64,000 nt of DNA from Mycolicibacterium tusciae. GTDB taxonomy: Bacteria; Actinomycetota; Actinomycetes; Mycobacteriales; Mycobacteriaceae. Within the stretch, counting starts at the first letter, position 1. The number at the start of each line of letters is the position of its first letter. Location of the stretch: the NCBI RefSeq assembly GCF_002086795.1, contig NZ_MVIM01000001.1, forward strand, positions 310,001-374,000. Direction: 5' to 3'. Both the position numbers and the translations under genes were made by a program. The notes below the pieces were generated by a model, which had not been told where the DNA came from, searched no databases, and was given only the letters and a program-made list of their open reading frames with translations. Positions 59,627 through 64,000 of this stretch are shown here, in pieces.

Positions 59627-59983
59627 ATGCAGAGTTTGACGTTTGAAGGCATCCCGGTTGCCGTCGACGGGGAGGGCGTGGACTTTCGCAGCCAACAATT
59701 GGGCGAGATGTCCATCGCGTGGGTGAAGCTCGGCGCCGGTGCGGACCTGCGGCCGGCGCTGGCGGGACTGCCCGGCGACATGTGCCAGTGCCCGCACTGG
59801 GGTTACATGCTGAGCGGGCAGCTTCGCATGCACACAAGCAGCGGTGCGCAGACCTACAACGCGGGTGAGGCGTTCTACTGGGCCGCCGGGCACGCGCCGG
59901 AGGCCGTCACCGACTGCGAGTACATCGACTTCTCGCCGACCGAAGAACTACAGACGGTCCTGCGCCACGTCACCGGCGGCTAG
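59627..59983 (+). CDS. Cupin-domain protein
   Basis: A 118-residue single-domain cupin: [20 protein letters not shown] forms motif 1, and [20 protein letters not shown] motif 2. Metal ligands are partly substituted (one His in each motif), so catalysis is uncertain. GAGGGG ribosome site 8 bases before the ATG. A TAGGCT about 35 bp upstream may be its -10 box. Overlaps the metK 3' end by 4 bases on the opposite strand. Confidence 0.8.
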   Translation: MQSLTFEGIPVAVDGEGVDFRSQQLGEMSIAWVKLGAGADLRPALAGLPGDMCQCPHWGYMLSGQLRMHTSSGAQTYNAGEAFYWAAGHAPEAVTDCEYIDFSPTEELQTVLRHVTGG

Positions 59984-61188
59984 ACGGCCGCCTTCAGCTC
60001 GTCGACCTTGTTGACCTGTTCCCAGGGCAGCTCGACGTCGGTGCGACCGAAGTGGCCATAGGCGGCGGTCTGCGCGTAGATCGGCCGCAGCAGATCCAGA
60101 TCGCGCACGATCGCGCCGGGCCGCAGGTCGAACACCGAGGTGATCGCCTTCTCGATACGGGCCGGGTCGACCGTCTCACTGCCGAAGGTCTCCACGAACA
60201 GCCCAACCGGGGCCGCCTTACCGATTGCGTAGGCGACCTGCACTTCGACCCGCTCCGCCAACCCGGCTGCGACCACGTTTTTTGCCACCCAGCGCATCGC
60301 ATACGCCGCGGAGCGGTCCACCTTGGACGGATCCTTGCCGGAGAACGCGCCGCCGCCATGACGGGCCCAGCCGCCGTAGGTGTCGACGATGATCTTGCGG
60401 CCGGTCAGGCCTGCATCACCCATCGGACCACCGAGCACGAACTTGCCGGTCGGGTTGACCAGCAGCCGGAAGTCGGAGGTGTCCATCGAGTCGTGGTTGA
60501 GGTCGGCCAGCACGGTGTTGACGACCTTCTCCCGGATGTCGGGCGCCAACGTGGCGTCCAGGTCGATACCGGCGGCGTGCTGCGTCGAGAGCACCACTGT
60601 GTCGAGGCGCACCGGAGTAGTGCCGTCGTATTGCACGGTGACCTGGGTCTTACCGTCGGGGCGCAGGTAATCCAGCACGCCGCTCTTGCGAACCTCGGTC
60701 AGCCGGCGCGACAGCCGGTGCGCCAGCGCGATCGGCAGCGGCATCAGCTCGGGGGTGTCCCTGATGGCGTATCCGAACATCAGGCCCTGGTCACCGGCAC
60801 CCTGGGCGTCCAGTGGGTCACCTGCGCCTTCGACGCGCGTCTCGTGAGCGGTGTCGACGCCCTGCGCGATATCGGGCGACTGCGCGCCGATTCCGATGTT
60901 GACGCCGCAGGTCTCGCCGTCGAAACCCTTTTCCGACGAGTCGTAGCCGATGTCGAGGATGCGCGCCCGCACGGTGTTGGTGATGTCGGCGAACGCTTCC
61001 TTTGCCGTCGTCGTGACCTCGCCGACGACGTGGACCTGGCCGGTGGTGACCAACGTTTCGACCGCGACGCGGGATTTGGGATCGTCCGCAAGCAACGCGT
61101 CGAGCACCGAGTCGCTGATGGCGTCACAGATCTTGTCGGGGTGGCCCTCGGTCACCGACTCACTGGTAAACAGCCGAGCTTCACTCAC
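59980..61188 (-). CDS. metK: S-adenosylmethionine synthetase
   Basis: A 402-residue enzyme forming SAM from methionine and ATP. Seen: [20 protein letters not shown] (ATP/Mg site), [12 protein letters not shown] (methionine loop), and [20 protein letters not shown] (P-loop-like). GTG start at 61188 with GGAAGGA 7 bases upstream. Upstream 130 bp holds an inverted repeat but no recognised SAM riboswitch. Confidence 0.96.
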   Translation of the reverse strand: MSEARLFTSESVTEGHPDKICDAISDSVLDALLADDPKSRVAVETLVTTGQVHVVGEVTTTAKEAFADITNTVRARILDIGYDSSEKGFDGETCGVNIGIGAQSPDIAQGVDTAHETRVEGAGDPLDAQGAGDQGLMFGYAIRDTPELMPLPIALAHRLSRRLTEVRKSGVLDYLRPDGKTQVTVQYDGTTPVRLDTVVLSTQHAAGIDLDATLAPDIREKVVNTVLADLNHDSMDTSDFRLLVNPTGKFVLGGPMGDAGLTGRKIIVDTYGGWARHGGGAFSGKDPSKVDRSAAYAMRWVAKNVVAAGLAERVEVQVAYAIGKAAPVGLFVETFGSETVDPARIEKAITSVFDLRPGAIVRDLDLLRPIYAQTAAYGHFGRTDVELPWEQVNKVDELKAAV

Positions 61189-61250
61189 GGTGTGATCCTT
61201 CCGCTCAAGTCCCCTTGAGGTAGTTAGTTAGTCAAATTATATGCTGCTCG

Positions 61251-61272
61251 TTTGCACCCAAGCGCGTGCAAA
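61251..61272. repeat. Inverted repeat between metK and coaBC
   Basis: TTTGCAC and GTGCAAA, perfect 7-bp arms separated by 8 bases, about 63 bp upstream of the metK start. Could be a dimer-binding operator or a weak hairpin following coaBC. It is preceded by an AT-rich stretch (61227-61246) that is a plausible promoter element. Confidence 0.4.
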
Positions 61273-61315
61273 GGTTCGGCACAACCCTTTCACGGCCCCG
61301 GAGTCGTGATTCGCG

Positions 61316-62569
61316 TTACCCGCTACCGTCCTGCAGCACCGCCACGATCGCGTCCACGATACGGCTGGCCATCAGAGTTTTCGAACCGTGCTCCAATGCG
61401 GACTCCGTGCCGTCGGCTGCCAGCAGCCATCCGTCGTTGTTGTCCACTTCGAACGCCCGATTCTCGCCGACGGCGTTGACCACCAGCAGATCGCATCCCT
61501 TGCGCTGCAATTTGGTTCGAGCGTGGAACAGCACATCGCCGTTCGCATCGCCGGTCTCGGCGGCGAACCCCACGATGGCACGCATGTTGGGCAGCTGGCC
61601 GTCGGTCCGCGCCCGGACGGCACCCGCGAGCACGTCGTCGGTGCGGGTGAGCTCGATGACCGGTGTCGCCGCATCGGGGTCGGCGGACTTCTTGATCTTG
61701 TTGGTTTCCACCTGAGACGGGCGGAAATCGGCGACCGCGGCGGCCATCACCAGCACATGCGCGTCTGGGGCGTGCTTCGAGACGGCGTCCCTGAGCTGCG
61801 CAGCCGAGCCGATGTGGACCACCTCAACCCCCGCCGGGTCGATGAGGCCCGCGGTATTGCCTGCGATGAGCGTGACGTCGGCCCCGCGCTGTGCCATCAC
61901 CCGCGCCATTGCATAGCCCTGCTTGCCCGAACTCCGGTTGCCGATGAATCGCACCGGGTCGATCGGTTCGCGCGTGCCCCCTGCGGTGACGAGGACCTTG
62001 ACGCCGGCCATGTCATACGGCAGGGCGTCTCCGCGCTCCAGCAGCAGGTGGGCGAGCGTGGAGATCTCCTCGGCCTCCGGAAGTCGGCCCGCGCCGCTGT
62101 CGGCGCCGGTAAGCCGCCCGGATGCCGGCTCCAACACCACCGCGCCCCGACGCCGCAGCGTGGCCACGTTGTGCTGGGTGGCCGGGTGCAACCACATCTC
62201 GGTGTGCATCGCGGGAGCGAAGAGCACCGGACATCGCGCGGTGAGCAGTGTGGCGGTCAGCAGGTCGTCGGCACGGCCGGCGACAGCTCGCGCCAATAGA
62301 TCGGCCGTCGCCGGGGCGACCACGACGAGGTCGGCCTCCTGCCCGATCCGGACGTGGGGCACCTCGTGGACGTCATCCCAGACGCCGGTATGAACAGGGT
62401 TTCCGGAGAGCGCTTCGAACGTCGCCGCACCGATGAAGCGCAGGGCGGACTCGGTGGGAACGACGCGGACGGCGTGGCCCGCCTCGGTCAGCTGCCGGAC
62501 GACGGTGGCCGCCTTGTAGGCGGCGATGCCACCGGCGACGCCGACGATGATCCGCTTGCGTTCGGTCAC
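61316..62569 (-). CDS. coaBC: Phosphopantothenoylcysteine decarboxylase/synthetase
   Basis: A 417-residue bifunctional coenzyme A enzyme. CoaC flavin domain (1-185): VGVAGGIAAYKAATVVRQLT, ATADLLARAVAG, and PAMHTEMWLHPAT. CoaB ligase domain (190-417): VLVTAGGTREPIDPVRFIGN, RSSGKQGYAMARVMA, and IVGFAAETGD. Called dfp in older annotation (Rv1391). Located between rpoZ and metK as in all mycobacteria. Confidence 0.95.
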   Translation of the reverse strand: MTERKRIIVGVAGGIAAYKAATVVRQLTEAGHAVRVVPTESALRFIGAATFEALSGNPVHTGVWDDVHEVPHVRIGQEADLVVVAPATADLLARAVAGRADDLLTATLLTARCPVLFAPAMHTEMWLHPATQHNVATLRRRGAVVLEPASGRLTGADSGAGRLPEAEEISTLAHLLLERGDALPYDMAGVKVLVTAGGTREPIDPVRFIGNRSSGKQGYAMARVMAQRGADVTLIAGNTAGLIDPAGVEVVHIGSAAQLRDAVSKHAPDAHVLVMAAAVADFRPSQVETNKIKKSADPDAATPVIELTRTDDVLAGAVRARTDGQLPNMRAIVGFAAETGDANGDVLFHARTKLQRKGCDLLVVNAVGENRAFEVDNNDGWLLAADGTESALEHGSKTLMASRIVDAIVAVLQDGSG

Positions 62570-62609
62570 TTCAACCCTTCGCCCAAGGACTCATCGCCGG
62601 GCCCCTCCG

Positions 62610-62924
62610 CTACTCGCCTTCGGTGTGCTCGAGTAGGTCGCCGTGAATCTCGCGCATCGCGATCGACAGCGGCTTCTCCTGCAGGCCGGGCTCGACCAGC
62701 GGTCCCACGTATTCGAGGATGCCGTCGCCGAGCTGGTTGTAGTAGTCGTTGATCTGGCGCGCACGCTTGGCGGCGTAGATCACCAGCGCATACTTGCTGG
62801 ACGCGCGGTCGAGCAGCTCGTCGATGGGGGGATTGGTGATACCCAACGGGGTGTCATAGGCGCCGGCGCCGGGCGCGATGTCGTCGACAGCGGTCAATTG
62901 GGCGTCGGCGTGGGGTGTGCTCAC
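62610..62924 (-). CDS. rpoZ: RNA polymerase omega subunit
   Basis: A 104-residue subunit that stabilises the beta-prime chain. Core [40 protein letters not shown], and tail [13 protein letters not shown] are characteristic. Start is GTG at 62924 ([10 protein letters not shown]) with GGAGA 8 bases upstream; the frame running to 62969 would overlap the end of gmk. Confidence 0.95.
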   Translation of the reverse strand: MSTPHADAQLTAVDDIAPGAGAYDTPLGITNPPIDELLDRASSKYALVIYAAKRARQINDYYNQLGDGILEYVGPLVEPGLQEKPLSIAMREIHGDLLEHTEGE

Positions 62925-62943
62925 GTAGAAGATCTCCAGACGG

Positions 62944-63540
62944 TTATGCGTGAAATTTGGGTGGCTCACCGCGGGCCACCAGCAAGGATACCAATTCAGA
63001 GCAGGCAGACTCCAATTCGCTGTTCACGACGACCACATCGAAGTCGTTCTGAGCTGCCAGTTCGTCGCGTGCAGTGGCCAGTCGGCGGGCCATGACTTCG
63101 GCGCTTTCGGTGCCGCGCCCGATCAGCCGGCTCTCCAGAGCCTCCCAGCTGGGCGGCGCGAGGAAGACCGTGAGGACTTCCGGCATCGACTTCTTGACGG
63201 CGCGAGCGCCCGCCAGATCCACTTCGATCAGTACGGGACGGCCGGCTTCGATGGCCTCGCAAACCGGCGCTGCGGGGGTGCCCGACCGGTGCAGACCGCC
63301 GTGGATCTCGGCCCATTCCAGCAGGGCACCGCTGTCGATCAGGTCCTGGAACCGCTCTGCTGTGACAAACGAATAGTCGATGCCGTCGACTTCGCCCGGA
63401 CGCGGGGCCCGAGTGGTGACGGAGACACTGAAGTGCAAGTCGGGAACGCGGTCACGCAGACAGCGGACGACAGACGATTTCCCGACGGCAGAGGGGCCGG
63501 ACAACACGATTGCCCGCCCGGCCCCCCGGCCGGCGCTCAA
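62944..63540 (-). CDS. gmk: Guanylate kinase
   Basis: A 198-residue kinase converting GMP to GDP. P-loop [18 protein letters not shown] (residues 11-28), GMP-binding [19 protein letters not shown], and lid [20 protein letters not shown]. The start is taken as TTG at 63540, which just precedes the conserved domain; no strong ribosome site is seen. Between mihF and rpoZ. Confidence 0.94.
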   Translation of the reverse strand: MSAGRGAGRAIVLSGPSAVGKSSVVRCLRDRVPDLHFSVSVTTRAPRPGEVDGIDYSFVTAERFQDLIDSGALLEWAEIHGGLHRSGTPAAPVCEAIEAGRPVLIEVDLAGARAVKKSMPEVLTVFLAPPSWEALESRLIGRGTESAEVMARRLATARDELAAQNDFDVVVVNSELESACSELVSLLVARGEPPKFHA

Positions 63541-63555
63541 CTTATGCGCCCGGAA

Positions 63556-63870
63556 TTACTGGTCGAACTTTTCCAGCAGCGCCTTGCGCTGGCGATCTCC
63601 CAGGCCACGCAGGCGACGGGTCGGGGCGATCTCGAGTTCGGTCATGATTTCCTGCGCCTTGACCTTGCCCACCTTGGGCAACGCCTCCAGAAGGGCAGAA
63701 ACCTTCATCTTGCCCAAGACCTCATCGGTCTCGGCATCCTTCAGCACCTGCTTGAGGTTGGTGCCGCCGCGCTTGAGCCGGTCTTTGAGCTCGGCACGTA
63801 TGCGTCGTGCGGCAGCAGCCTTCTCCAACGCTGCCGCGCGCTGCTCGTCGGTCAACTGGGGAAGGGCCAC
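63556..63870 (-). CDS. mihF: Mycobacterial integration host factor
   Basis: A 104-residue nucleoid-associated protein: MALPQLTDEQRAAALEKAAA, then the helix-two-turn-helix region VSALLEALPKVGKVKAQEIM. Essential in mycobacteria and required for L5 phage integration. ATG at 63870 has GGAGGAACC upstream. Beyond 63871 nothing further is recognised to the window end. Confidence 0.96.
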   Translation of the reverse strand: MALPQLTDEQRAAALEKAAAARRIRAELKDRLKRGGTNLKQVLKDAETDEVLGKMKVSALLEALPKVGKVKAQEIMTELEIAPTRRLRGLGDRQRKALLEKFDQ

Positions 63871-64000
63871 GGGGTTCCTCCGTCTCTCACACCATCATTG
63901 TTTCTTTATCGGCCGCTATGAAAAATTCCACAACAGCCAGCGACGACGACCGTACCCACGCAACCTGACGAAAGCGAACCCCACCCCCTGGTTCTGACGC

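Noticed and set aside
63918..63968. 16-codon frame near the right end (MKNSTTASDDDRTHAT)
   Set aside because: No ribosome site and too short to support as a gene.

Overview
The window is high-GC DNA from an actinobacterium. From remembered Mycobacterium tuberculosis protein sequences it is a Mycobacterium, probably a rapidly growing (Mycolicibacterium-type) species. Most genes match, in inverted order, the M. tuberculosis block from mihF/gmk/rpoZ (Rv1388-Rv1390) to qor and its divergent neighbour (Rv1454c/Rv1455). No PE/PPE genes, tRNAs, rRNAs, CRISPR arrays or transposases were seen.

Layout. 1-2.7 kb: truncated ATP-grasp gene, qor, ctaB. 2.8-9.3 kb: pentose phosphate operon tkt-tal-zwf-opcA-pgl, with a MIRU-like insert between zwf and opcA. 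9.4-12.2 kb: a decayed 13E12/DUF222 HNH-nuclease gene with an SOS box, split by a 1.44-kb insert that carries a hydrolase-adenylate cyclase (LipJ-like) gene. 12.5-18.0 kb: helical protein plus P450, and a DUF1214-sulfotransferase-TetR-SDR operon behind a near-perfect palindromic operator. 18.0-24.5 kb: PH-like small protein, ppc, secG and the glycolytic run gap-pgk-tpiA. 24.7-31.0 kb: accessory island with two tandem cyclase-STAND ATPase-TPR proteins, translationally coupled to a solute-binding protein that lacks a signal peptide. 31.1-36.0 kb: uvrC-rapZ-yvcK-whiA. 36.0-42.2 kb: gamma-glutamyltranspeptidase lipoprotein, GNAT, and riboflavin genes ribBA-ribH plus ribC. 42.3-47.8 kb: lprG-P55, a SigF-type promoter driving a DJ-1/PfpI gene, and an ABC permease with a cNMP-binding ATPase. 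47.8-56.9 kb: fmt-rsmB-rpe-ribD, lemA-DUF2207, priA, lysoplasmalogenase. 56.9-64 kb: frameshifted lipase, Baeyer-Villiger monooxygenase, cupin, metK, coaBC, rpoZ, gmk, mihF.

Functional threads. Carbon metabolism (pentose phosphate pathway, lower glycolysis, PEP carboxylase) and flavin synthesis (ribBA, ribH, ribC, ribD) are nearly complete here. Three class III nucleotide cyclases and one ABC ATPase with a cyclic-nucleotide-binding domain lie within 37 kb, which hints at local cAMP signalling. Translation coupling is pervasive, with 4-base ATGA/GTGA overlaps throughout. Two loci carry inserted mini-ORFs that preserve the coupling: zwf-opcA, and most strikingly ribBA-ribH, where a 26-bp ribosome-binding module is duplicated in tandem. 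Several genes have a TANNNT -10 box exactly 6-7 nt before the start codon, as expected for leaderless mRNAs.
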